NCBI RefSeq assembly: GCF_000292915.1
Contig: NC_018514.1
Location: 1,488,001-1,552,000, forward strand
DNA: 64,000 nucleotides
Source of the DNA: Burkholderia cepacia GG4
GTDB lineage: Bacteria; Pseudomonadota; Gammaproteobacteria; Burkholderiales; Burkholderiaceae
Direction: 5' to 3'
The position numbers and the translations under genes are program-made. Under the pieces are notes generated by a model. It was given only the letters and a program-made list of their open reading frames with translations. It searched no databases and had not been told where the DNA came from. Numbering within the stretch: the stretch's first letter is position 1; each line of letters opens with the position of its first letter. Of this stretch, positions 8,636 to 18,200 are shown piece after piece.

Positions 8636-8803
8636 GCTTGCTCACCGATCTGATCAAAGTGAACAAGCCATCATACGCGTGCGTTTGCGCTTGATCCCGC
8701 ATGAATACAATTGGTTGCATTGATAGCGGCGACGGGTCGTCGGGGCCGCATCACGCAGCGCCACGCTATCGTCAGACAGTTAAAAACCGCCCGCCTCCGC
8801 CCA

Positions 8804-9440
8804 TCAGATGCAGAAGATCGCAGCCGCGATCCCGCCGAACAGCGCCCACTTGACGATGTAGTACACGGTGCGATTCCACGCCTTCAGCCGCTTGCCGGCA
8901 CGGCGTATCGCATACAGGTACTTGAATGCGCGGTTGAGCCCGACAGTGCGGTCCCCGTTTCATTCGGCGACGCGGCCGCGCGCATCGGCAGTTGTCCGAA
9001 CGTATCGTTGACGTGCTGCGCCCAGCGATATTTCATCGGGCGGTCGATATCGCAGAACAGGATCACGCGATCGTGCCCGATGCGATTCTCGGCCCAGCGC
9101 AGACAGGTTTCGTCGAACATCACGGCCTCGCCGTCGCGCCAGGCATACGACTCGCCGTCGTCGACGATGCGGCACGCGGCGTCGTTCGGCGTGTCGAGCC
9201 CGAGGTGACAGCGCGGCGAGCCCGCATACGGGTCGCGATGCAGCCCGAGCCTGCCGCCCGGCGGCAGCTGTGCGAACATCGCGGCCTCGATCGACGGAAT
9301 CCGCGTCAGGATCTCGACCGGGCACGGACACGAGGCCGGCGCGGACGGATGCGGCGCGGCATACCGCTCGACCTGCGTCGAAACGCCGAACAGCCCGTGC
9401 GGACGGGCTTCGAGGGCAAACGGAACGCGCGCGCGGCACC
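8804..9440 (-). pseudogene. Degraded LpxO-like aspartyl/asparaginyl beta-hydroxylase
   Basis: Translation gives clear family stretches: CPVEILTRIPSIEAAMFAQLPPGGRLGLHRDPYAGS, then CDIDRPMKYRWAQHVNDTF. Family members hydroxylate a fatty acid of lipid A with Fe(II) and 2-oxoglutarate. Three faults mark this copy as dead. The N-terminal half is missing, running straight into the next gene. The distal iron-binding His of the DETxxHxAEN motif is Arg (DETCLRWAEN). Near 8940 the frame shifts by one base, after which the normal tail (LNRAFKYLYAIRR...KAWNRTVYYIVKWALFGG) continues to a stop at 8804. It is a remnant of loss or duplication. Confidence 0.75.
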
Positions 9441-9464
9441 GGCCGACGCGCGCGTGTGCGGCGA

Positions 9465-10019
9465 TTATTCCGGAAACGGCAAATCGGTTTGCCCGTCTGC
9501 GCGCATCCCGAACGTGTTGAGCGTCATCGCGACGAGCGCGTAATAGCCGAGCAGCGCGACGAGGTTCACGACGGTCTCGTGGCCGAAACGCGCCTGCGCG
9601 CGCGCAAACGTCGCGTCGCTCACGCGCCGCGTGTCGTACAGCTCGGTCGCGAACGCATGGATCAGCGCATCGTCGTCCGCTTCGAACGACGGCTCGACGC
9701 CGCGCCGGATCGCTTCGGCCGTCGCGGCCGGCACGCCCGCGTCGAGCGCGATCGGATGGTGGATGTGCCACTCGGCCTGCGATCGCCAGCGCGCGGCGGT
9801 CACGAGAATCGCGAGTTCCGACAGGCGCAGCGGCAAGCCCGTGCGATAACGGCAGAACGCGCCGAGCTGCTGTGCATGCTGAGCGAGTTCGGGGCTCGCG
9901 ATCCAGCCGAGGAACGGCCCGTTCAGGTTGCCGCGCGGGCCGCTGAGGATGTCGGCCAGCACGGCTTTCTGCGCGTCGGTGGCCGACGCGGGATCGAAGG
10001 GAGGCAGTCGGTCTGTCAT
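9465..10019 (-). CDS. Carboxymuconolactone decarboxylase family protein
   Basis: 184 residues, all-helical CMD/AhpD-like fold. Typical features are GPFLGWIASPELAQHAQQLGAFCRYRTGLPLRLSELAILVTAA near residues 35-80 and a histidine cluster AEWHIHHPIAL around 82-93. The AhpD CxxC pair is absent, so peroxidase activity of the AhpD kind is unlikely. It is the last gene of a leftward set with an aminotransferase (25 bp upstream), a C45 enzyme and an ABC importer, so it may act on a product of that pathway. The precise reaction is unknown. Confidence 0.8.
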   Translation of the reverse strand: MTDRLPPFDPASATDAQKAVLADILSGPRGNLNGPFLGWIASPELAQHAQQLGAFCRYRTGLPLRLSELAILVTAARWRSQAEWHIHHPIALDAGVPAATAEAIRRGVEPSFEADDDALIHAFATELYDTRRVSDATFARAQARFGHETVVNLVALLGYYALVAMTLNTFGMRADGQTDLPFPE

Positions 10020-10044
10020 GGTGAGGGTTCGGTGAAGTCGTTGC

Positions 10045-11379
10045 TCACGCGCCGGCCGATGCGAGCGCCGCAGCGATCGCGCCGGACAGGCGTTCGACGA
10101 TCGTGTCGATCTGCTGCGCGGTGCAGACGAACGGCGGCGCGACCAGGATGTGATCGCCGTGCACGCCGTCGATCGTGCCGCCCATCGGATACACCATCAG
10201 GCCGCGCTGCATCGCCTCGCGCTTGACCGCCGCATGCAGCTTCAGCTTGGGATCGAAGGTCGCCTTGCTGTCGCGATCGCGCACGAGTTCGACGCCGACG
10301 AACAACCCGCGGCCGCGCACGTCGCCGACATGCGGATGCGCGGCGTAATGCTCGCGCAACGACGCCCGCAGTTGCTCGCCGCGTGCCTTCACGTTGTCGA
10401 GCAGTTGCTCTTCGGCGATCACGCGCTGCACTTCGAGTGCGGCCGCGCAGGCGGTTGCGTGGCCGAGATACGTGTGGCCGTGCTGGAAGAAGCCCGAGCC
10501 GTCGACGATGGTCCGGTAGATACGGTCGCTCACCAGCGTCGCGCCGATCGGCTGGTAACCCGCGCCGAGCCCTTTCGCGATCGTCAGCAGGTCGGGTGCG
10601 ACGCCGTCTTCTTCGCATGCGAACAGATAACCCGTACGCCCCATCCCCGACATGATTTCGTCGAGGATCAGCAGCACGCCGTACTTGTCGCATACCGCGC
10701 GAATCTTCTTCAGGTAGGTACGCACCGGCGGCACCGCACCGGCTGTTGCGCCGACCACCGTTTCCGCGACGAACGCCGCGACGTTTTCCGCGCCGAGTTC
10801 GACGATCTTCTGCTCGAGCTCGTCCGCGAGGCGCTGCGCATAGACTTCGTCGGTTTCTCCGGCCTGCTGGTCGCGATACGCGTAGCACGGGCTCACGTGA
10901 TGCGCTTCGATCAGCAGCGGCAGGAACGGCTCACGCCGCCAGGCGTTGCCGCCGATCGCCAGCGCCCCGAGCGTATTGCCGTGGTAGCTTTGGCGGCGCG
11001 CGATGAAATGGCGGCGCTGAAGCTCGCCCTTCTCGACGAAATACTGGCGCGCGAGCTTCAGCGCGGCCTCGATCGCCTCGGAGCCGCCCGACACGAAATA
11101 CACGTGTTCGAGCCCGGTCGGCGCGGCCTCGACGAGCCGGTCGGCCAGTTCCTCGGCCACGTCGGTCGTGAAGAACGAGGTATGCGCGTACGGCAATTGC
11201 TGCGCCTGCCGCTTGATCGCGTCGATCACGCGCTGGTTGCTGTGCCCGAGGCACGACACGGCCGCGCCGCCGCACGCGTCGATATAGCGTTTGCCGGTCG
11301 AATCGATGATCTCGATGCCGTCGCCTGCGACGGCGACGGGCAAGGTGGCGCGCGGAGCGCGATGAAAAACGGTCGTCAT
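10045..11379 (-). CDS. Class III aminotransferase (PLP-dependent)
   Basis: About 444 residues, full length for the omega-amino acid/acetylornithine-type class III fold. The substrate/PLP region GGAAVSCLGHSN is near residue 40, with FVSGGSEAIEAALKLAR, the aspartate-containing LLILDEIMSGMGRTG and the PLP lysine in TIAKGLGAGYQPIGA. It moves an amino group from an amino acid, omega-amino acid or amine to a keto acid. The ATG at 11379 (MTTVFHR) is preceded by GAGGCAACGC; an ATG four codons upstream is the alternative. It lies 15 bp after the C45 gene, suggesting it acts on the amine released there. Confidence 0.9.
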   Translation of the reverse strand: MTTVFHRAPRATLPVAVAGDGIEIIDSTGKRYIDACGGAAVSCLGHSNQRVIDAIKRQAQQLPYAHTSFFTTDVAEELADRLVEAAPTGLEHVYFVSGGSEAIEAALKLARQYFVEKGELQRRHFIARRQSYHGNTLGALAIGGNAWRREPFLPLLIEAHHVSPCYAYRDQQAGETDEVYAQRLADELEQKIVELGAENVAAFVAETVVGATAGAVPPVRTYLKKIRAVCDKYGVLLILDEIMSGMGRTGYLFACEEDGVAPDLLTIAKGLGAGYQPIGATLVSDRIYRTIVDGSGFFQHGHTYLGHATACAAALEVQRVIAEEQLLDNVKARGEQLRASLREHYAAHPHVGDVRGRGLFVGVELVRDRDSKATFDPKLKLHAAVKREAMQRGLMVYPMGGTIDGVHGDHILVAPPFVCTAQQIDTIVERLSGAIAAALASAGA

Positions 11380-11394
11380 GCGTTGCCTCATGGA

Positions 11395-12444
11395 TCAGGA
11401 CGCGCTGGGCGCGTGCGCGGACGGCACGATGCGCGTCGCAAAGCGCTGCGTGCCGTGTTGATGAATGGTGAAGTCGATCGCGGCGTCGCGAATCGCGAAC
11501 ACGGCGGTCGCCAGCGTGTTTTCGTCGTCGGGGTCGGCCGGATCGTCGCGATAGATCGGCAACCCTTCCGGCGCGCGATCGCCGAGTACGCGCAGCAGCG
11601 CGGCTTCGTCGATCGCGTCGATGCCCGGCGTCAGTGCATCGACGCGCCGCTGGCGATCGCCGGACGATTGCGTGACGATCTGCGCTTCCGCATCGCACCC
11701 GGAATGCACGAGATGGTTTGCGTGGCCCGTGAGGTGCGACACTTCGACGACCGAGCAACGCGCGACACTCGCCTCGATGCTCAGCAGGCGCGCGTCACCG
11801 GTCGCGCCGAGCGTGTGGTGAAAGCCGCTCGCGCGCGCATGCGTGCGCAGCACGCCGGCGGCTGCATCGAGCGACGTCGTATCGAGCACCGCGCGCGCGA
11901 GGATCATCCGCGGCACGCCGGCCGCGGGCGTGCGGATCCGCAGGTTGTTGATCGCCTGCGCGATGCCCGCGCGGTTCGCGGCGAACGTATGCCCCGGCAG
12001 CGAGCCCGGGTAATAGAAGCTGATGAAGCCGGGCTTGCCGTGCGGCTGCACGTCGACGAGCAGGCAGCGCTCGCGCAGGTACGGATCGCCGTCCTCGTTG
12101 TGCGCGATCCAGCGCGTACCGTGAGCGTCGCGCGCGGCGAGCGTCGTGCAGCCGTCCGGCGCGTTGTGGATCAGTTCGCCGCGACAGTTCCACAGGAAGA
12201 TGTCCTCGGCCGGCCAGCCGACACCCGCTGCGATCCCGTCCAGTTCCGCGACGAGCTCGGGGTACGCGGCCAGCGCGGCCTGCCGCAGCGCGGCGACGAA
12301 CGGATGGCCGCGCCAGCGGCGCACGGCCTGCCATGCGCTGCTCTGCTGCATGTACGTATCGAACACGGGGCGGGCAAGCTCGCCGAGGCGCACGCCGATG
12401 TCGAACGGCGTGCCGGCGATGACGGGGGAAAGGGAAAGCGGCAT
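11395..12444 (-). CDS. C45-family peptidase / acyl-coenzyme A:6-aminopenicillanate acyltransferase-like protein
   Basis: 349 residues of the N-terminal-nucleophile-like C45 family. Recognisable parts are ELVAELDGIAAGVGW, IFLWNCRGEL, the nucleophile cysteine in DGCTTLAARDAHGTRWIAHNED, and the NRAGIAQAINNLRI segment. Bacterial members hydrolyse amide bonds of small N-acyl or peptide-like compounds. It sits between an amino-acid ABC importer and an aminotransferase, so I infer that it cleaves an imported amide and the aminotransferase deaminates the product. The protein is unusually short of disruptive changes and looks active. Substrate unknown. Confidence 0.8.
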   Translation of the reverse strand: MPLSLSPVIAGTPFDIGVRLGELARPVFDTYMQQSSAWQAVRRWRGHPFVAALRQAALAAYPELVAELDGIAAGVGWPAEDIFLWNCRGELIHNAPDGCTTLAARDAHGTRWIAHNEDGDPYLRERCLLVDVQPHGKPGFISFYYPGSLPGHTFAANRAGIAQAINNLRIRTPAAGVPRMILARAVLDTTSLDAAAGVLRTHARASGFHHTLGATGDARLLSIEASVARCSVVEVSHLTGHANHLVHSGCDAEAQIVTQSSGDRQRRVDALTPGIDAIDEAALLRVLGDRAPEGLPIYRDDPADPDDENTLATAVFAIRDAAIDFTIHQHGTQRFATRIVPSAHAPSAS

Positions 12445-12464
12445 GTCGGATGGTTCGGTTTCGT

Positions 12465-13193
12465 TCAGGACACGTGTTTGAGGAATTCCTTCAGGCGCGG
12501 TGTCGGCGGCCGGTCGATCAGGTCGACCGGATGGCCGTCCTCGGCGATGCCGCCCTGATCCATGAACAGCAGCCGCGTGCCGACCCGTTTCGCGAAGCCG
12601 ATCTCGTGCGTGACGACGATCATCGTCATCCCTTCGGTCGCGAGATCCTGCATCACTTTCAGCACTTCGTGGCGCAATTCCGGATCGAGCGCCGAGGTCG
12701 GCTCGTCGAACAGCATCAGCCGCGGCCGGATCGCCAGCGCACGCGCGATCGCGACGCGCTGCTGCTGGCCGCCGGACAACTCCGACGGATAATGATTCGC
12801 GCGCGATTCGAGGCCGACCTTGTCGAGCAGCGCCATCGCCTGGTCGCGCGCATCGGCACGCGACGCACCGCGCACCTGGATCGGCCCGAACATCACGTTC
12901 TCGAGCGCGGTCATTTGCGGAAACAGGTTGAACTGCTGGAACACCATGCCTGCCTCGAGCCGGATGTTGCGGATCGTCGACGCGTTGCCGCGCACGCTCT
13001 GGCCGTCGACCAGCAGCTCGCCGCCGGTGATTTTCTCGAGCGCGTTGATACAGCGCAACATCGTCGATTTGCCCGAGCCCGACGGGCCGATCACGACCAC
13101 GACTTCGCCCGCGTCGATCTTCAGGTCGATATGCTTCAGCACCGGCACGTGGCCGAAGCTCTTCGACACGTTCTGGAATTCGATCATGCTCAT
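12465..13193 (-). CDS. Polar amino acid ABC transporter, ATP-binding subunit (GlnQ/HisP type)
   Basis: 242 residues with all ABC motifs: Walker [10 protein letters not shown] (about 36-44), Q-loop [13 protein letters not shown], signature [15 protein letters not shown], Walker [15 protein letters not shown] and the switch histidine in VVTHEIGF. It powers the permease encoded immediately upstream, with which it overlaps by four bases (ATGA). The downstream C45 and aminotransferase genes follow closely, so the import and catabolic genes form one transcription unit. Confidence 0.95.
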   Translation of the reverse strand: MSMIEFQNVSKSFGHVPVLKHIDLKIDAGEVVVVIGPSGSGKSTMLRCINALEKITGGELLVDGQSVRGNASTIRNIRLEAGMVFQQFNLFPQMTALENVMFGPIQVRGASRADARDQAMALLDKVGLESRANHYPSELSGGQQQRVAIARALAIRPRLMLFDEPTSALDPELRHEVLKVMQDLATEGMTMIVVTHEIGFAKRVGTRLLFMDQGGIAEDGHPVDLIDRPPTPRLKEFLKHVS

Positions 13194-13846
13194 AGGATCC
13201 TCATCCTCTTTTCGACGAGCCGAAGCGTCAGCGTCATCGCGCCGGTCAGCATCAGGTAGATGACGGCCACCGCAGTCCAGATTTCAACTGCCTGGAAATT
13301 GCCCGCGATGATTTCCTGCCCCTTGCGCGTCAACTCGCCGACGCCGATCACGATGAACAGCGACGTGTCCTTGAGGCTCACGATGCACTGGTTGCCGAGC
13401 GGCGGAATCAGCCGCCGGAACGCAAGCGGCCCGACCACCTTCAGCAGCACGCGCGGCATCGACAGGCCCATCGCGAGCCCCGCTTCCGTCAGCCCCTTCG
13501 GGATCGACAGCAGCGCGCCGCGCACCACTTCCGCGAGATACGCGCCCGAATTCACCGTGATCGCGATGATCGCGGCCGTCAGACCGTCGATGCGGATATG
13601 CGCGAGCAGCGGCAGCGCGAAGTACAGGAACATCACCTGCACGACGATCGGCGTGCCGCGGATCAGTTCAATATAAACCTGTGCGAGCACGTTCATCGCC
13701 TTCGGTCCGTATGCGCGGAACATGCCCGCGATCATCCCGACGATGAACCCGCCCACCAGCCCGAAAAATGCGATGAACACCGTCAACCGGACCCCTTCCA
13801 TCAGGTCCGGCAACGCCGCCCAGATCGCCGACCAATCGAAATTCAC
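13190..13846 (-). CDS. Polar amino acid ABC transporter permease (HisMQ type)
   Basis: 218 residues when started at the GTG at 13846, which has GGGGAG seven bases upstream and gives the family-typical N-terminus [21 protein letters not shown]. Five membrane segments are visible. The HisMQ features [21 protein letters not shown] and the EAA loop ([29 protein letters not shown]) are present. It should form a homodimer with the adjacent ATPase. It ends IEKRMRIL-like, as usual for the family. Confidence 0.93.
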   Translation of the reverse strand: MNFDWSAIWAALPDLMEGVRLTVFIAFFGLVGGFIVGMIAGMFRAYGPKAMNVLAQVYIELIRGTPIVVQVMFLYFALPLLAHIRIDGLTAAIIAITVNSGAYLAEVVRGALLSIPKGLTEAGLAMGLSMPRVLLKVVGPLAFRRLIPPLGNQCIVSLKDTSLFIVIGVGELTRKGQEIIAGNFQAVEIWTAVAVIYLMLTGAMTLTLRLVEKRMRIL

Positions 13847-13912
13847 GTGTCGCTCCCCGTTCGATTCAAGAACGGCGCAGCCGCCCGGCCGCGCCATGAT
13901 GTGCCGTCACGC

Positions 13913-14665
13913 TCACATCTTCGGCGGCTCGGCGCCGAACCACTTCTTGTAAATCTGCGCGTAGCGGCCGTCGGCCTTGATCTTCACGAGCGACGCGTTG
14001 ACCTTCGGTACGAGCGGGCTGCCCTTCGGGAAGCCGATCCCGTACTTGTCGCCGCTGACCGGCTGGCCCGCGACCTTGACCTTGCCCTTGCCTTCGTTGT
14101 TCACGAAGAACAGCACGTTCGGCGTGTCGTGCATCGCCGCATCGACACGGCCGGCCTCGAGCGCGAGGTACGCCTGGTCGATGTTCGGGAACTGGCGGAT
14201 CTCCTTCGGCTTCAGGTGCGCCTTGATCCAGTCGATCGTCGCGGTGCCCGTCTTCGCGGCGATCACCTTGCCGTTCAGGTCGTCGATCGACTTGATCGAC
14301 GTATTGTCGACCTGCACCATCGCCGCGAGCCCGCTGTCGTAGTACGGCGCGGAGAAGTCGATCGCCTTCTTCCGTTCTTCCTTGATGGTCATCCCCGACA
14401 GCGCGACGTCGATGTTCTGCGTCTGCAGCGCCGGGATCAGGCCCGCGAAATCCATCGGCTGGATCGTGTATTTCCAGCCCTGGTCCTTCGCGATCTCCGC
14501 CCACAGGTCGAGATCGAAGCCGACGTACTTGTCGCCCTGCTTGAACTCGAACGGCATGAACGACGTATCGGTCCCGACGACGAGCGTCTTGGTATCCGCG
14601 TGCGCGATGCTGGCGCCGAGCGCGGCGATTACCGCGACGGCTTTCAGGAAGGAACGGCGACTCAT
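13913..14665 (-). CDS. Amino acid ABC transporter substrate-binding protein with Tat-type signal
   Basis: 250 residues. The N-terminus MSRRSFLKAVAVIAALGASIAHA contains a full twin-arginine motif (SRRSFLK), unusual for this family, which normally uses Sec. The mature protein is a type-3 binding fold: LVVGTDTSFMPFEFKQGDKYVGFDLDLWAEIAK, DVALSGMTIKEERKKAIDFSAPYYDSGL, and a second lobe KVIAAKTGTATIDWIK. It resembles GlnH-type glutamine binders. The ATG at 14665 has GGAGAAATACC upstream. It is the first gene of the leftward ABC/C45/aminotransferase operon. Confidence 0.9.
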   Translation of the reverse strand: MSRRSFLKAVAVIAALGASIAHADTKTLVVGTDTSFMPFEFKQGDKYVGFDLDLWAEIAKDQGWKYTIQPMDFAGLIPALQTQNIDVALSGMTIKEERKKAIDFSAPYYDSGLAAMVQVDNTSIKSIDDLNGKVIAAKTGTATIDWIKAHLKPKEIRQFPNIDQAYLALEAGRVDAAMHDTPNVLFFVNNEGKGKVKVAGQPVSGDKYGIGFPKGSPLVPKVNASLVKIKADGRYAQIYKKWFGAEPPKM

Positions 14666-14736
14666 GGTATTTCTCCGCATGATTGAGCGATGTAACCGGC
14701 CGGCTGGCCGGGGAACGACGACATCAAGCCGCACCG

Positions 14737-14785
14737 CAACATGCGATGTTGAATTAGACATTAGTGCAACAAGTGTTGTCAACAC
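14737..14785. promoter_or_regulatory. Cluster of CAACA/TGTTG inverted repeats upstream of the ABC operon
   Basis: Two elements lie 72-120 bp upstream of the binding-protein ATG. The first is CAACAT-GCG-ATGTTG at 14737-14751. The second is the overlapping pair CAACAAGTGTTG (14767-14778) and GTGTTG-T-CAACAC (14773-14785). All share the half-site TGTTG. Repeated dyads with one half-site suggest the operator of a dimeric regulator. No regulator gene is adjacent, so the binding protein is unknown. Confidence 0.45.
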
Positions 14786-15000
14786 GGATACTACGACAAC
14801 AAAAAAAGACGCAAGGGAAAAATTCATCGAGACAAACCCGAGCCGCGCGGGCGGGATAGATCAGAGGAAAAGGAAACGCCGACGGATGGGGGAACGGCGA
14901 CGGGGACGTTCGGGCGGGATCGCGCGGGGCGGACGCGAAAGCGTGAAGTCGGGGATGGCACGCGCGACGATGAGCGCGGCGTGCGCCGCCGCACGAACGG

Positions 15001-15144
15001 ACGTGCGGACGTGCGGACGTGCCGACGTGCCGACGCTCGGCGATTCGGCGATTCGGCGATTCGGCGATTCGGCGATTCGGCGATTCAGCGATTCAGCGAT
15101 TCAGCGATTCAGTGCGACAGTGCGACAGTGCGACAGTGCGAGCG
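15001..15144. repeat. 18-unit octanucleotide array with four successive unit families
   Basis: The units stay in strict 8-bp phase: ACGTGCGG x2, ACGTGCCG x2, ACGCTCGG x1, CGATTCGG x5, CGATTCAG x4, TGCGACAG x3 and TGCGAGCG x1. Neighbouring families differ by few bases, so the array looks like one octamer that spread, mutated and spread again. It is intergenic, about 336 bp upstream of the binding-protein ATG and 110 bp past the end of the ABC exporter. Octamers shift reading frame when they expand, but no coding frame depends on this one. Confidence 0.9.
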
Positions 15145-15254
15145 TACACGCCGAAGCCGCGACGTTCCGGATGCCGGCACCGCCGGCGCGGCTCAACGGA
15201 CGGGGTGTGCGTCGAGCGGCCACGCCGGCCGGCGCGGCCCCGAAGCGGGATCGG

Positions 15255-18200
15255 TCACGCCGCCACCCCGCTCGCCTGATGCGAGACCAGCCGCGCATAC
15301 GCGCCCTGCCGCGCGATCAGCGCCGCATGCGTTCCCGCCTCGATGATCCTGCCGTGCTCGATCACGAGGATCGTGTCCGCATTGCGGACGGTCGACAGCC
15401 GGTGCGCGATGATGACCGACGTCCGCTGCGCCATCAGGTCCTCCAGCGCCGCGCGGATCTGCTGCTCGCTGATCGTGTCGAGATGCGACGTCGCTTCATC
15501 GAGGATCAGCACCGGCGCATCCCTCAGGAACGCCCGCGCGATCGCGACCCGCTGGCGCTGCCCGCCCGACAGCTGCACGCCGCGCTCGCCGACGCGCGTC
15601 GCCAGCCCGTCCGGCAACCGCGCGACGAATTCGCCCAGCGCCGCGTGGTCGATCGCGCGCTGCACGTCCTGATCCGACGCATCGTTCGCGGCCAGCCGGA
15701 TGTTCGCTTCGAGCGTGTCGTTGAACAGATAGGTATCCTGCGCGACGAGCGCGATGTGCTGGCGCAAATCGTCGAGCCGCAGGTCGCGCAGGTCGACCCC
15801 GCCGAGCGTCACACGCCCGTGCTGTGGATCCCAGAAGCGCAGCAGCAGGCTCGCGACGGTCGACTTGCCGGCGCCCGACGCGCCCACCAGCGCGACCGTA
15901 CTGCCGGGCGGCACCTCGAAGCTCACGCGATCGATCGCGGGCACGGCGCGGCCGGGGTACGTGAAATCCGCTTCCTCGAACCGCACGGTCGCGTTGCCGG
16001 ACAGCGCCTGCGTGCCGTCGACGACCGTCACCGGCTCCTTCTCGAGCGCGCGCAAGCGCCGCGTCGATGCGATCGTGTCGGCCAGTTGCCGCGCGACCTG
16101 GCCGATCTCCGCCACGGGCATGAACGCGGCCACCGCGACCAGCACCAGCAGCGGCAACGCTTCGTGCGCGAACCAGCCGCGTGCGCACAACAGCGCGCCG
16201 AGCGCCGCGACGGCCAGCCCGCCGAGCCCGCTCGCGACTTCGAGCGCGGCGCTCTGCGCCGACAGATCGTCGAGCAACTTCGCGCGCTGCTGCCCGTACA
16301 CGTCGGCTTGCGCGACGAACGCAGCACGCCGCCGCGCGATCGCCTGGAACGCGGTCAGCTCCGCGAGCCCCTGGATCGTTTCGGTCAGGTGCGCGCCGAG
16401 CTGGCCGAGCGCGTCGCGCGCGCCGGTGCCGAGCCGGTCGACGTCGCGCCGCGCCAGCACGGGCGCGAGCCCGGCCCACAGCAGGAACGGCAGCAGCACC
16501 AGCGCGAGCGGCCACGCGACGGACGCAAGCAGCACCAGCACGCCGGCCGGCACCAGCACCGCGACGAATGCGGGTGCCAGCGTATGCGCGTAGAAATACT
16601 CGACGGTCTCGACGTCCTGCGTCGCGAGCGCGACCAGGTCGCCGGAACGACGGCGCAGCAATCCGGCCGGCGCCAGCCGCTCGAGCGTTGCAAACAGCGC
16701 GATGCGCATCTCCGCGAGCAGCCGGTACGCCATGTCGTGCGCGAGCCATGATTCGAGCCAGTGCAGCACTGCCGCGACCGGCGCGACGACGAGCAGCGCC
16801 GCGACGAGCGCCCCGTTCGCGTGCCCGCGCGACACGCCGCCGACCACCAGTGCACCGATCACGCCGACGGCGATGAACGCGAGCACGCGGCCGATTCCGA
16901 ACAGCACGGTCAGCACGACCTTGCCCTTCCAGGGGCGGACGAACCGCAGCAGCGTGCGCAAGGTTTCGGGCCATTCGATCGTCTCCGCATCGTCGTTCAG
17001 CGGCCGGACCTGCGGCCCCGACGCGGCACGTGCGCCCGTGCCGCCGACGGTCGCGGCCGCGCCGACGGCTTCGGCGGCCGCCTCCACCTGCGGCCCCATC
17101 AACCGGCGATACGGGCCATCACGCGCGATCAGTTCCGCGTGCGTGCCCTCGTCGACCACCCGCCCCTGGTCGAGCACCATGATGCGATCGGCGCCGATCA
17201 CGCTGGACAGCCGGTGCGCGAGCACGAGCGTCGTGCGCCCGCGCGTGAGCCGGTCGAGCGCCTGCTGAATCAGCGCTTCGTTCTCCGCATCGACGGAGGA
17301 CAGCGCTTCGTCGAGCAGCAGGATCGGCGCGTCGCGCAACAGCGCGCGGGCGATCGCGATCCGCTGGCGCTGGCCGCCCGACAGCATGAGCCCGCGTTCG
17401 CCGATGCGCGTCGCGTAGCCGTCGGGCAGCGCCAAGATGAAATCGTGCGCGTTGGCCGCACGCGCGGCCGCGATCATGTCCGCGTCGCTCGCGCCGGGGC
17501 GGCCGAGCCGCAGGTTGTCGGCGACGCTGCCGTCGAACAGCGTCGCGTCCTGTGCGACCACCGCGATCATCTCGCGCACCTGGTCGGCATCGAGCGTGCG
17601 CACGTCGTGGCCGCCAATGCGGATCGTGCCGCCCTGCGCATCGTGCTGGCGCAGCAGCAGGCGCACGATGGTCGACTTGCCCGCGCCGCTCGGGCCGACG
17701 ATCGCGACCGTCTCGCCTTCACGCACCGTGAAGCCCAGCGCCGCATGCGCGTCCGCGCGGCGCCCCGGATACGCGAAGCTGACGCCGTCGAACACGATCT
17801 CCGGCCGCACGTGCGGCACACGCGATGCCGCGGCGGCCGGCGCGGCGCTGCCCGCGTCGAGCAGCGCGTGAATCGCGTTCGCCGCCGACTGGCCGATCAT
17901 CCCCTGGTGCAGCACGCCGCGCAGGTCGCGCAGCGGCCGGAAGATTTCACTGCCGGCCATCAGCACGATCAGCAGCGCCTCGAGGCTCATGTCGCCGTGG
18001 CGCACGCGCCACGCGCCGACCGCGATCGCCGCGGCCGCGCCGAGGCCCGTGCCGAGATCGGTGAAGAGACGCGTCAAGAGCCCCAGCGCGAGCACCCAGA
18101 ACGTGCTGTCCGACAGCGCGCGCGCCTGCGCCGCCAGCTTCGCGCCGAACGCGCCGCTCTGCCCGAACGCCTTCAGCGTCGGCAGGCCCTGCACGGCGTC

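Larger units (their letters stand above)
14666..15254. other. 589-bp non-coding region: operator-like dyads and an octamer array
   Basis: No convincing gene lies here. The right half of the binding-protein promoter region holds several CAACA/TGTTG dyads (14737-14785) and a poly-A tract near 14800. Further right, a 144-bp octamer array (15001-15144) and GC-rich flanks extend to the stop of the double ABC exporter. Possible reading frames through the array are low-complexity and appear in several frames, so they are not counted as genes. Confidence 0.7.

Noticed and set aside
10150..12558. An 802-codon open frame on the + strand
   Set aside because: It lies opposite the well-defined aminotransferase and C45 genes. 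Its translation is rich in Arg, His and Ala without domains, as expected from GC-rich codon bias on the reverse strand.
15001..15144. Octamer array as a possible CRISPR
   Set aside because: Units are 8 bp and contiguous, with no spacers of unique sequence and no cas genes.
14981..15346. A 121-codon frame with RRFGDSAI repeats
   Set aside because: It is simply translation of the octamer array; similar repeat peptides arise in other frames too.
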